A stretch of DNA of 64,000 nucleotides from Mycteria americana (lineage: Eukaryota > Chordata > Aves > Ciconiiformes > Ciconiidae): assembly GCF_035582795.1 (NCBI RefSeq), contig NC_134368.1, positions 11,309,501 through 11,373,500 on the forward strand, in the 5' to 3' direction. Made by a program: the position numbers and the translations under genes. The notes beneath the pieces were generated by a model, which did not search any database, was not told the DNA's origin, and saw only the letters and a list, made by a program, of their open reading frames with translations. Below, in pieces: positions 1 to 49,705 of this stretch. Numbering within the stretch: the first letter of the stretch is position 1; each line of letters opens with the position of its first letter.

Positions 1-486
1 GCTTTTCTGTGAGTTCTAATGCACTTTCTCTCCTAGTTTGCCTCTCTTGCTAGAAAAAAAAAAAAAAAAAAACCAAACCAAAAACAAATGCAGCAGTTAT
101 GCTCAGAAAAATATGACATAGCATTTACAGCATAAAACCAAAATGCTGTCTTTAGCAATGGAACAATTTCAAATATTTAACATTATAAAGGTGTAAACAT
201 TCTTTATGGAAGAAGATGTACAGTTACACTGAATGGCACAAAGGTTGCATACAGAAAACAAGTTAGGAGTCAAAAAAAGGGGAGATTTGGGGATACAAAA
301 GAATGGCAGGTATTCAATGCATATTCTAAAATGCCTACAAAGTCAGATGGATTTTATTCAAGGAGCTTGGACTCTTCTAGACAGCCATCTCCTTTGTTTT
401 CTGTCACTACTATTTTATTCCGCAAAGATAGAAATTGTGATGGCTTCTTAATCATGCTTATTTATGCTTCAGGGCTGAAAACTCAC
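1..486 (-). other. NOP14 intron 4 (partial)
   Basis: Intronic sequence running off the left edge. It has an A-run of 19 at 54-72 and nothing else I can recognise. The next human exon (RERQAQREDALEL) is not present here in any frame. Confidence 0.8.
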
Positions 487-632
487 CTTTTCTTGTTTAG
501 ATTTAGCTATCATCTCTTCTATGAGTTCCTTCCTAGATTTAGGTTTTTCCTCCTCTTCATCTTGCTGCCCACTTGATGCTTTTTTACGAAGGAGGCCTCC
601 ACCCCCTCCAAAGTGAGCAGCAGTTAATTCAG
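487..632 (-). CDS. NOP14: NOP14 coding exon 4
   Basis: 146 nt, residues 159-207: AELTAAHFGGGGGLL, then an acidic/basic linker (QQDEEEEKPKSRKE) and IAKSKQEK. The acceptor is TTTTCTAG|CT; the split Ala codon joins exactly to exon 3. The donor is AAAAG|GTGAGT. The linker differs from human by a few residues, as expected for a disordered segment. Confidence 0.97.
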
Positions 633-3600
633 CTAGAAAAAAAATAGTAGTAGATTGTGAATCCTTTTCAAATGCATACATGAGTGCTGCTGCTGGGACA
701 GTATCTCCCTATTCTTTGCGAATGGGAGCAACTAAAACTATTGAATCAATCATGTACTATTCCTATCCCTATGGGAATGGCCATACCAAAAGAGATTGAT
801 GCTAACACATAATTTACGCTGACACACATTTTGTACGAGGTAGGAATACGTTTTTTCAATATTTTAACTAGTATTTAGGTGCAGAGGTGCAAGAAAGCAA
901 CCAGAAAACTCACACTTCAGATTCTGCCCAAAGGTCTTGAAATACAGGTACCTATGTATGCTGAAAAGCCCACAGATTAAAGCAGCTTGCCAGGTAGGTA
1001 GTTCCAACTTAACATCTGCTAAAATCCAGAGAACTGTTCTGCGTGTGGTTAAGAAGTAATCAAATATGGCTTAAACATCCCAACCAATTACATAACATTC
1101 TTTCTCATTGAAAGACTGAACAAACGATGTACATGTACCAACAATAAAACCAGCAGTGGGATACTAGCTGACATGTCTTACCTGACAGCGTTCCTCTTTC
1201 TTCTGTGTCACTGTCACTATCAACAATATCATTTAGTTTTTCAATTTCTGCCAAAGATTGGCCATAATGAGTCAATTCCTCATCTTCATTAAGATTATAA
1301 ATATTCTTCTTTCCATAATTTTGCTAAGAATAGTAGAACAAACCAATTAAATAACAAAAGACTTTTAGTTCCCAGGCAACAAATTAATAAAGCCTGTATT
1401 TTCAATGCTAGTTGAGGAGATTCTTATTCCAGTGTTCTGCTGGAACAGAGCACTGGAATAACAGCACTACCAGACCATTACTTTCATTCAAATACATTAA
1501 ACCTTAAGTTAGGGAGTACGATGTCTCTCTTATTCTTATACTAATGTAGAAATGGAGTAACTCAGAAAACCTAAGGAAGCTTAAGTTTTATCTGTATATC
1601 AGTAACATCAATTCTTAATTACTACATTTCAGGCCTAATGAAACAGACTATAACCTATACAAATTATCAGTAGAATATGATATTACACTACTCAATTCTG
1701 GAGACCGAGTATGATGGGGCAGAAAAAACCAGTACTGCACACACAATTCACATTACAGAATGACAGCAAGTTAGAGCTCTTCTAGTCAGCAAATGAAATG
1801 GCTGCTGTTCAACAGCTGTACTGGAATCTCAAAGTGTACTTGATGGTGGCTGCCTTCTCCTAATTCAATTCCCAAATCATAGTAGTCAAAGCAGTCAAAG
1901 AAAACCACTCAATCAATGAATCTGCTTAAAACTGGCTTTCTCGCACATCAGTGCTCAAAAGTGCTCAAAGAAATTTCTGCTTCAAAAAGTTGTCTTGCAA
2001 AACCAGAAAGTTTTCATGAAAAATTTTGGATGCCCACAAAAAATTGCTTTTTTATGAAAGTTCCAAACATATAAAAATCAAAAAAGCATTACCCTGCAAA
2101 CCCCTCTGTTAAGGGGGACGCTCCCAACCTAAAAAGTCAAGAGTTTCTTGTTTGGGTTGGGTTTTTTTGGTGGTGGTGGTGGGGTTTTTTTTGTTTTTTG
2201 GGGTTTTTTTAGTTCCTATACTTTACCTGTCTTTCCAAAGTGAATCGTCTGATCATCTTTTCCTCTGGACTTATTTTGGTGTTGTATTCACCAAAACGTT
2301 TATCTTTAAACACATTTGTCTTTTCCCTTTCTTTATATTCTTTCAGTAATGTTTGGGTACGCTAGAAGAAAAAAAAAAAAAGGAGATCAAATTAAAAAAC
2401 AAAGAGAGTAACTACTTTCAAAGCCAAGGCAAAAAAGGCGCCATGGTATCTTGGCAACATAATCTAATTTATCAGAATGCAATGAAAAAGAAGGAAAAAT
2501 TAACAAGAAAAGAGATGGGAAGCTCATACAATAAATCCAGAGTCATTAAGTTCTTTTACAAGCTGTCCATATGAAGATAAAATATGGTACACTGTATCTC
2601 ACCTTTATTTTATCACATATAAAAACTCTGCATTGGCACTGAAGAACTCCGATTTGTCTGAAGCTTAGTACACAAGAATAACGTATTAAAGAAAGCAAAA
2701 AAGCCCCAGTATCAGCTGAACCTCTTCTGGTCTTGTCATCTAAGACATAAAAAAAACCCAAGTGGGTACATACATTTAGCTCTCTGCTTTAGTGCTGAGC
2801 ACAAGGAGGTTATGCATCAAAGCAGTAAAAGGAAGTTTAGCAGACCTATATGAGGTAGTATGTATGTGCTGTACTTATGGTACAAGTAAGGAGACAGGTT
2901 TACTTTTCAATGCCAGCAATTTAATTCATGACAAGCATTTGATTTACCTTACTATTAAATAAAACCCAATGACCTTAAAATGTGATATTAAACATTAATA
3001 AAGTTTTCTAAAATCTGGACAAATAGTCATGAAGACTGAAAGCTAATTTATGATTTCATGCTGAAGATATTATACAGTTTCTAAAAGAAGAAAATGCTGG
3101 CTGCGTTTAGACTGGAAAAAAATCCATGTTTATTTAAAACACATTACCTGAATCTTATGGAAAGGTACTGTTGCTATTCATATTACCATGAACTCACAAA
3201 CTGCTGTGCTGAAGGAAAAGGCTGAGTTTCCTGCAACAAGCCTCTGCAGTGTCACTGAGCATTCACAACTTTCAGACGCCGCTGTAACTGACACCAGAAC
3301 TCAGGTTTCATCTACTACTGTGTCAGTTCTACCTTGTATTTACTTCCTGCACTGAATATATAAATTATCATTCAGCTTAAACACTGTGCATGAACTTTAA
3401 TAGCTCTTAATACCTTGGATATGGAAAAGCACTTTTGTTTATCAATTATTTGATGTCCTCTCTCATTGATAAAAAGTTATTTAATGCATCACCTCTCACA
3501 ATGCATGCAAAATGAGAAACTATCCATTTCCTTTTGCTGCACTATTTTTAAAAAGAACTTCTCTTTTCAGTAAGTGCTTTAAATCCTGTTTGACAACAGA

Positions 3601-4667
3601 TTGTATGTAATATGTCAGAGAGAATCTCAGGGACAAACTTTCAAATTATGCTTTTTTTCAGCTTAACAGAATCTGCAGAGGTTTTAACTTCTTTCCTGGT
3701 TTGTTTGAAGAGACAGATAATAAATAAGTCCAGTGCTTCAAGGATAAGGTAGGTTGCCAGAATCCCAGATGACACAATGTTCTCCCTTATGCATAACGCA
3801 TTTTGGTCAGGTAGCTAGTGATGTCAGTAGAGAAAGAAAAAGAGGCAATTTTAAAACGGCTTAAGGGTGGAAGATAGAAGATTTACTCTTCTTAAGTTGT
3901 ATGGTCATTCTTATGACAGCAATAAGGACAGATCATTATTTTGCATCCCAACATATTTCTACAATGCAACTATTTAACCAGTGTGCAAAAAGACATCCGC
4001 ATGTTTTCCAAACCAATGGCAGTTTCTTTGTATCTACGTATTTCTCACTGCATTCAGACCTTAGTGCCCTTTCAAGCTTTCACTATTACAGCACTGTTGC
4101 ACAATTATCAAGAAGATTAACATCCTGCAGCAACCAAAACTGACCAACATAATGTACACTGACAACCACCTGCATTCTGGTCCAGTATTTGTATACCATT
4201 GTATTCCTGGGTAATTTGAAAAGAGAATCATTCCCACACATGCAATAAGGGAGACTTGCACTACTGAACCCTGGGGATTGCACCGGAGGGAGATGTTTTC
4301 AACAGGCTCTCCATCACCATCTGAGCAACATGAGGTGACCAGCCACTCCTCCTGTGCACAACGGAGGTAGTCTTTTATCCCACCTGAGATGGCTCCAGGC
4401 TTATCACCTCTCCACCACAGCTACATCTACAGATTCCATCCTTCCTCCCAACTTTTGATGTCCTCTTACCTTCTTGATGGCCTTGGACCGTGAGACACCA
4501 GGCAGCCCCACATCATTCTTGGTCTTCCTCCCCAAGATGTCAAACTTCTGCCTGTTGACCTTCACCTCAAAGGGGTTGCTCTTGACCATGGCCATAGCTG
4601 ACTTCACAGGGCCCTTGGCTACGGAGGACGCTGAGACCTTTCGCTTCTGCTTAGCTGCCTTCCCCAT
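487..4667 (-). CDS. NOP14: NOP14 nucleolar protein, N-terminal part (4 exons, partial)
   Basis: NOP14 is a nucleolar component of the small-subunit processome, needed for 18S rRNA maturation and 40S assembly (family knowledge). Four minus-strand exons join in frame: 4667-4470, 2361-2227, 1323-1182 and 632-487, giving the first 207 residues. They align with human NOP14 throughout, for example NPFEVKVNRQKF at residues 31-42, DVGLPGVSR at 52-60, KRFGEYN at about 87-93, NLNEDEELTHYGQSLA at 121-136, an acidic DSDSD at 146-150, and HFGGGGGLL at 165-173. The extreme N-terminus is lysine-rich (MGKAAKQKRK), as expected of a nucleolar protein. The start is the first in-frame ATG (4667-4665), with A at -3 and G at +4. 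The frame stays open upstream but only a GTG is available there. The remaining exons lie left of position 1. The gene is divergent from GRK4 and probably shares its CpG-island promoter. Confidence 0.97.
1182..1323 (-). CDS. NOP14: NOP14 coding exon 3
   Basis: 142 nt, residues 112-158 plus the first base of codon 159. It contains IYNLNEDEELTHYGQSLAE and the acidic NDIVDSDSD stretch. The acceptor is TTCTTAG|CAA and the donor TCAG|GTAAGA. Confidence 0.97.
2150..2212. repeat. G/T-rich simple sequence
   Basis: Low-complexity GTT/GGT run with a short (GGT)n core, in NOP14 intron 2 just past the exon 2 donor. On the NOP14 strand it reads as A/C-rich. Confidence 0.8.
2227..2361 (-). CDS. NOP14: NOP14 coding exon 2
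   Basis: 135 nt, 45 codons, residues 67-111, starting RTQTLLKEYKE and ending FTLERQ. The acceptor is TTCTTCTAG|CGT and the donor CAG|GTAAAG. Phase 0 at both ends. Confidence 0.97.
2362..4469 (-). other. NOP14 intron 1
   Basis: 2.1 kb intron between NOP14 exons 1 and 2. The only structure seen is an A-rich stretch next to the exon 2 acceptor. No snoRNA or mobile element could be identified by eye. The short open frames within it look like chance. Confidence 0.7.
4470..4667 (-). CDS. NOP14: NOP14 coding exon 1
   Basis: Codes for residues 1-66, from MGKAAKQKRK to SRSKAIKK. It ends AAG|GTAAGA at 4470/4469, phase 0. The human exon ends at the same point, just before RTQTLLKEY. Confidence 0.96.
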
Positions 4668-4872
4668 CTTTGGTTTGGCTGCCTGAGTGGATGCGTGTGG
4701 GGAAGGAGGCTCAGTACTCACTCAGAGTGCGGGGGTCAGGGCTGGAGGTGCAAACAGGCCGAACAAAATGGCGCCCACGGGGGGAAACCCCCCCACAGCA
4801 CTACCCCTCGGGCCTGACTACTGCCCTCCGCCGCTCCCCCCAAACCCCGTGAGAGCCGGCGGGGTCGCGGAG

Positions 4873-4919
4873 CAGAGGAGAGGAGAGGAGAGGAGAGAAG
4901 AGAAGAGAAGAGAAGGGAG
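4873..4919. repeat. Homopurine AGAGG/AGAAG microsatellite
   Basis: Short tandem GAGGA units change into GAAGA units, all purine on the plus strand. It lies inside the divergent promoter, between the NOP14 start and the TCTCGCGAGA pair. Confidence 0.9.
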
Positions 4920-4992
4920 CGGAGCGGTAACAGCACTCCGCTCAAACCGGCGTACCCCGGCAGCACCACACGCGCACCGGCAGCCTCGCACC

Positions 4993-5002
4993 TCTCGCGA
5001 GA
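4993..5002. promoter_or_regulatory. TCTCGCGAGA element, copy 1
   Basis: Exact palindrome TCTCGCGAGA. This motif is known from CpG-island promoters and is attributed to BANP (earlier to ZBTB33/Kaiso). It starts 22 bp before the second copy. Confidence 0.8.
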
Positions 5003-5014
5003 TATTCGCCCAAC

Positions 5015-5024
5015 TCTCGCGAGA
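5015..5024. promoter_or_regulatory. TCTCGCGAGA element, copy 2
   Basis: Second exact TCTCGCGAGA palindrome. The 22-bp centre-to-centre spacing is about two helical turns, so both sites would lie on the same face of the DNA. Confidence 0.8.
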
Positions 5025-5091
5025 TTTGCAGCTCTTCTCCCCTCCCGCTTTGGGACGAGCCGCGGGTGGGAGGAGGGGAAAGGTTTAACGA

Positions 5092-5110
5092 ACTACATAT
5101 CCCAGCACAC
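5092..5110 (+). promoter_or_regulatory. ZNF143/THAP11-type SBS element (forward)
   Basis: ACTACATATCCCAGCACAC matches the ACTACAnnTCCCAGnnTGC class apart from the last bases. The ACTACA and TCCCAG blocks are intact. Confidence 0.7.
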
Positions 5111-5154
5111 AGAGCGCGGCGGGCGCCGGGGAGACGCGATCACTGTGGCGCGAG

Positions 5155-5175
5155 GCCTGCTGGGAGTTGTAGTCC
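5155..5175 (-). promoter_or_regulatory. ZNF143/THAP11-type SBS element (reverse)
   Basis: The reverse complement reads ACTACAACTCCCAGCAGGC, a near-perfect SBS motif. It is inverted relative to the copy at 5092-5110. Confidence 0.8.
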
Positions 5176-5254
5176 CGGGGAATAGGGAGGGGGAGGTGGC
5201 ACAGGAGCGCAGAGGCGGAGCTGGCTGAGGCCGGCGGAGGAGGGCGGTAGAGCT

Positions 5255-5338
5255 ATGGTCGGGGCGGGCGGTTGCTGCCTGCTCCTTGCCTCCGCCCTCG
5301 GGGAGGGGGAGGCCGGTGCCGGGGAGAGCAGCGGGTGA
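5255..5338 (+). CDS. Candidate uORF in GRK4 leader (27 codons)
   Basis: ATG at 5255 with TGA at 5336-5338. The peptide is rich in Gly, Ala and Glu and looks unconstrained. A second ATG overlaps its stop (TGATG at 5336-5340) and opens an 8-codon uORF ending at 5364. A third (5381-5443) has 20 codons. They matter only if GRK4 transcription starts upstream of them, which is not known. Confidence 0.3.
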   Translation: MVGAGGCCLLLASALGEGEAGAGESSG

Positions 5339-5489
5339 TGGGGAAGAGGCGAGCGCAGCGCTGAGGTCCTGCGGGGCCGGATGAGCGGAGGCTTGGCGTC
5401 GCGGCGGTGGCGGGGTTGGAGGAGGGGGCGAAGGAGGCAGTAGGGGCGGCCTCCACTTCAGCTGCCCTGAGGGGAAGGAGCCCCCGAAC

Positions 5490-44242
<38,753 letters not shown>

Positions 44243-45234
44243 ATCATTTTACTCTCATCAGAAAGGATGAGCAAACTTTAAATGTTTTGTATCTCTGTAG
44301 CAAAGTGTATTATATATATTTTTTATCTGAGTTCAAGGATTTTTGTACATTTGTACTTCATTTGTTTTAAGATGTATATTTTCACTAAAGCTTAATTGTA
44401 CAAAAAGCAATGAGTGCCATTCGAGTGAGTGTGTTTCTGTATGTATTTGATTTAGCTTGATTTTTTTTTTCTCCCTAGTGGAATGAATCTAGAAATACTA
44501 AAAGGATTTTAAAGCACAGAGATAATATCTATGGCATCAATGTAACTTGACTTTGTATGCTACTGGTAAAAGTCTTCTTGTTCATTAGGATCATTATTAG
44601 CAGTTTTCTTAACAGTAAAATTGCTGTACTGATAAATTTCATAATGCCGGTATTATCTGGCAGCATGGCAGTGCTATTACCTAGTGTATCTCTCAAGCAA
44701 CTGCTAAGGAAAAAAGAATTCAGTGCACTGTGGCCAGCTATTATGAATTGCTCTTTACTGTCTGGCTCTGTAGAATGTCTTTCTGTATTTCTATATATAG
44801 AGAATTCTGAACATTTAGCTTAATCCTGTAACAAACTGTATTACCCCATTCTTCTCCTTTCTACCTCTCTTACACATCCTCTCCATACAGTGTCTTGGCA
44901 TGGACCATGCAAGTAGACCTATGCCAAAATTTTATATTTTGAGTACTATGTTGTCTTTACTAAAAGTCTTTCTTTTTACCTGTGGGGACACTTTTTTATT
45001 TTTTTCTGTAAATGAAATTGTTTACAACGCCATGTAGGATGTTATAGTTTTATAATGGGTTAAAAAACAAAGCATGGGCTCTTCTTACTAACCTCCTCTC
45101 TGCTTATCATGTTGTAATACCCAATGTTGTAGGGTTGACAGCGATCACTGCCACTGAGGGAAGGACAAGGTAGTATTAAGTATCAAATTTAATTATGCAA
45201 GTAATCTTTTCTTATAAACTTTTAAAACTTAAAC

Positions 45235-45240
45235 ATTAAA
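45235..45240 (+). terminator. Candidate GRK4 poly(A) signal (ATTAAA)
   Basis: First common poly(A)-signal variant found about 1 kb after the GRK4 stop. A second ATTAAA follows near 45455. There is no strong GT-rich downstream element, so this is only a candidate. Confidence 0.25.
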
Positions 45241-46569
45241 ACCTGTCTTTAATGATTGCTTGACACAGATGTGGAGCTGGTATTGAAGTTTTAGTTATGA
45301 TTACCTGATGTTCTTTACTAAACTGTTTCCAGCTGCTTGAAAGCTTGTCAAACTTCCATTCTTCTGAACTCAAAGTATGCCAGACTTTATTTTGTAAAGT
45401 TTCCGGTAAAACTACTAATCTGTGTATGAGAATGAATTTAGGGGACACATTTCATTAAAAGCCTCTTCTGTTTTCAAAATTTGAGTTAGGGACTTGAAAT
45501 ATAACGGAATGCTCTGAGAGTTGGAGACATGACTTTTGTTACATATTTTGTTCTCTCTCCTGAAGATTTGTCTCCACTGCGCATGCAGTTTTTTTCCTCT
45601 CAAATCTCTAGGGCACCAACCAGACCACACATGTATCATACACACAGAGCAACTGAATATCCCTCTACCTCAAATAGGTTTCTGCTTGTGATCTGCAGAC
45701 CCACTGGAAGAAACTTAAGCTGCTGCTGAGAAACTCACAAGATACATTTGATACGCAAGCCTATCGTCAGGTTTTATTTCACAGTATTTTGTCTCTAGTG
45801 ACAAATGTTTTAATGGGATAGAATTTGAAAAAAGTTGGAAAACCAGTGTGTTACAGGATCCTACTGGGGCTGAGCTGGTGTCTAACTAAAATTGTTCCTC
45901 TTGGCTACTGTGCCACAGAAATGAGGAATGAGACTCTTTTCCTATGTTTTCAGTGCATTTTTCCTGACATCTAAAACAGCAGAGAGAACAGCAAAATGAT
46001 TGCCGTAGAAAGTACAAAGAGAGAAACTGGCAGAGGGAGAGTTTAAATGAATTACTGGAAGATAGTCTGATGCAATAGTGAAGGGATGGGAGGCTTGACA
46101 GAGAAATATCTGAAGTAAGGGTGTTGGCTGGAACCATTATGTGTGAGACAATGAGCTGGCATGGTCTGAGCTGACCCTCTTTATTATGTACCACAGTAAT
46201 TGAAGGACTCTAAAAAGATGGGAATGGAGAAATAGGGAAGTAACAAAAGTGTTTTATAAATACCTACCTGGTTGGAGAAGTGATAATGTTTCTCTTAGTA
46301 AGGGGTTTAATTTTTTAAGATCTTAGGTTTGCTGCTCTGAGGCAAAGGTGACTATAGTAATGCTAGACATATGGGGTCACAGTCTGGATTTAATGCCTGC
46401 TTAGAGCAACTTGAAATTTGGGCAAGAATACCATAGACACAAGCTGAGTAATTTATATGAAGAAAATATAGGAGTTGGCTTTAACAAATAAAAAAAAAAA
46501 AATCTGGAAGTCTATTTATCATATATTTCAAATTTTCTTTCCATATTGGAGGGGGAGGGATCTTAACTT

Positions 46570-46590
46570 AAAAAAAAAAAAAAAAAAAAA
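46570..46590. repeat. A21 homopolymer
   Basis: Uninterrupted run of A in the intergenic region. No retroposed body was recognised next to it. Confidence 0.95.
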
Positions 46591-46907
46591 TCAACTCTTC
46601 TATTTTGGAGTGCTGAGTCTTAACACTTATTCTCCAGGGATCTGTGAAGAAAAAAGGCCAGATGAAGAGAAAAGGGAAGTTGTTCCTAAGAAGTGGTTAT
46701 TTATACATCTGCTTCTTTGAACAAGGAACTCCAACCATGAAAAAAAGTGGAGGTTTTGTTTGCTTTTATGAAGCTTTATTTAATTTTATTTCACAAGCTT
46801 TTTCTTACGTTCTGAATAATAATACTATTGAAGTGTTTTTGAGTAACGACATGTTTGCAGGATTAGGACCTAAATTCTGTTGGCTTGGGGATGGGGGGTT
46901 CTTTGTC

Positions 46908-46929
46908 TTTTTTTTTTTTTTTTTTTTTT
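46908..46929. repeat. T22 homopolymer
   Basis: Uninterrupted run of T, about 320 bp after the A21 run. Confidence 0.95.
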
Positions 46930-48429
46930 CCCCAGTAGGCTCAAGATGGCATTTTTCTGCTATAAATTTGTCCCTTTTGTCTAGAAGTATAACCACATAA
47001 TAATGACTAAATATTATCTAATGTGAATCCCCTAATGAATCAGAAAAGACAAGAAACTGGAAGGATCAGCATAACTCTCCTTACATTGGTTAAATGTCTT
47101 ACTGGAGTATTAGTAGCTTGGAGTTGCATTTTGAAAGCGGGGAAAGGGTAAGGAGAGGGGAGAGCACCTGAAAGCAAAATATTGTGCTGTGATAAACTTA
47201 ATAGGAACTTCGCTCTTGATTTTTGTAGGACACAACTGAGACAAAGAAGGGGGAAGGCAGCAGGTTGTGTATACTGATTAGGTAGCCTTTTATTTCCAGC
47301 TGCTTTAAAAAAAAAAAAAAGCCAACGTAATTCTTGTTATTCAGTACGACTTCATTATACCTCCATAAATTCAGATTCTAGATCCATGTGTTAGAAGGCT
47401 TTAATAGCAGTGAGACAATCCAACAATCCGACTGCTTTGTTCTACTGATGCAAGATATGGAAAGATCTATGGAATTCTGTGGAGTTACTTGCATGAGATC
47501 AACCCTCCTTTTCTGTGGCTTGTGTTTCCAAGCATTTGTGTATGTAAATCTTAATGTCTGCTTGTGCATACCTCATGAATCTATATATTTAGCTCAGAAT
47601 TCAGAAACTGTGAAACAATGTACCAGTATCTTATTGGTTTACTTAATGTTTTTGTGACCAACAAATGTTTGTGACCAACAGAATAGAATCTTCATGCCTC
47701 AGGGTTGTTCTCTTTCTATAAAAAACAGTCAGCTTTTTTTTTTCCCCCCAGAGCTGTAGTGTTCATAATAGAGATGTTGTTGTTTCTGGATTATAACAAC
47801 AACAAAACAGTCTCAGTTGAAAAAATGAGCACTTAAAAATAATTACTGTATAATAATAAATAGGAAAAAAACTGTGGTATTTCCGTAACAAAGAGATTGC
47901 TATTGACAAATCTTAGCCTTTAATAGAAGATGATGTATGTCTTTTTTTTTTTTTCCAAATCATTCTTAAAACAATAGATGTGAAGGTTTTTGATTATGAA
48001 AGAGAATTATCTCCATCTCAGAATAAATTTGTCTAATTTGAGAAATCAATGATAGAAGCTATTAAAAAAAACTACAAATCCATTTTTAGAATGCACTTCA
48101 ATTATTTTTCAAACAATACTGATGCAAGAAATTTCTCATTGCCGTGTGTACAAACAAAGAATACTTGTTTACAAGTTATTAAAATGAGTCAACAGAAGTA
48201 ATATTATTTTGCTTTGGTTTACAATTTAGTATTACACTAATTTAACATTGGAATGATCACCTTCACTTTAGTATAGCTTTTCAGAACATACTTCTCTTTA
48301 GGAAGTACTCAAAAAATGGAATTAAAATTAAAAAATTAATGGAAAGCATCTTTAAGCTGAATTTATGTTTACTTTGATTTTAATTAGCTGCCTGGCTCAT
48401 TTTGGTGATGATGATGTCTCTTCTGCTGA

Positions 48430-48646
48430 ATGTACAATTCTTTTTTATTTCATAATTGTTCTTATGGTGTAACTTAAGCTTTGCACATGAGATGTAGGTA
48501 ACTTTTCACATGTTCCACATGTGTCCAAAACACCAGAATTCTTTCTACGTATAGCGAAGCTGACTGGTAAATGTGATGTGTTAGTTCCAGTATCTCCAAA
48601 CCATCCTGTATGAGCTGTTTTCCTGGATGTTCTAGCATTGTTATTC
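48430..48646 (-). ncRNA. Candidate minus-strand terminal exon (unidentified transcript)
   Basis: On the minus strand a strong 3' splice site (TTTTGCTTTTATTTCAG) ends at 48647. From 48646 one frame stays open for 66 codons to a TAA at about 48445-48447. An AATAAA (48449-48444) overlaps that stop. Together this looks like a 3' terminal exon. No protein family was recognised in either of the two open frames, so a lncRNA or chance are both possible. No convincing upstream exon was found. Confidence 0.25.
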
Positions 48647-49479
48647 CTGAAATAAAAGCAAAACACTGCCGCATAACTCAACCACATATATTACTGTCTA
48701 ATGTGATTTATTTACCATGTCTATCATGGTAGCTGGGATAGATAAAAGAAAAATTGTAACTTAAAAAAAAATCGCAATTTGTTGAAGCAGAAAATGTGCG
48801 TTACATGCTGTAAGTTCTTTACCAATGTCAGATTGTCAGCTCCAGGAAAAAGTGCCCTAAGTCTGTTGTATTTGCTCAATTGATACCTTATCTCATGGTC
48901 TGAAATTTGATTTCTACCTAAATTTCTGTGTCAAAAGACAGAATTATTGGGATGGGCTGTTTTTCATTAACACCTTTACTGTGATTAACACTATGAATGT
49001 GAATGCAAGATTGGTCAGTAGTAGCTGTAGCTCTACTTGTCATCAGCCTTATCATGCATATTGAATTTTCTACTGTTGCCAAAGAAAACTAACCAGACTT
49101 CACTCTCCTTGAGAGAATTTATACCTTGATATTAATTAGATTTGGGTTTTTTTGTATCAAATACTTCTGAACAGTAGGCTGCTTGTATTTTCAACATTTT
49201 GCCCTGCTTATGCAAAGGCTTTCACTGTAATTTTATGACATGAGTTGAAGGGCTAAGCACTCAATTACTATACAAACCAGCTTCAAATTAAGTGACTTTA
49301 ACAATAATATAACCGTGCTATGGCATATTGCAGATTATCTGTGCATATCTTGAACTACATGGGCCAGCAGTCTCATGAAGTCTGTTGGATTGAGTAGTAC
49401 CAATTATGTGCTGAATTGTTCGTGGAAATGCAGAAATGCTGGCCTAAGTGTGACTTAGGGACAGGGTGAAAAATATTCT

Positions 49480-49705
49480 TGATGTGCTTGTCCAACCTGT
49501 TCTTAAAAACATTAAATCAAGAGGTAGCCTATGCCAAGGTAGCCTGTGTTTAGGAAACCTTTCCACATTCATCAGTTCGTGTCTGCCTTACAGACAAGGT
49601 AAAAGCATGTTTCTTCTTTTTTTCTCCTGGAGGTTGAGATTAATTCGTCGTCATCCACTAAATTACATATAACCTTTTAGGTATTCACTGTTACTCCATT
49701 GGGAT
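49480..49705 (-). mobile_element. Decayed CR1-like LINE relic
   Basis: TTGTCCAACCTGTTCTTAAA followed, with gaps, by TAGGAAACCTTTCC, ATTAATTCGTCGTCATCC and TATTCACTGTTACTCC. This matches the order of the reverse complement of an old amniote CR1 subfamily. Strongly diverged; ends are approximate. Confidence 0.5.

Noticed and set aside
4404-4721. NOP14 N-terminus extended by 18 residues to an upstream start
   Set aside because: The extension begins at a GTG, not an ATG. The first ATG (4667) gives MGKAAKQ, which aligns with the human start and has a good Kozak context.
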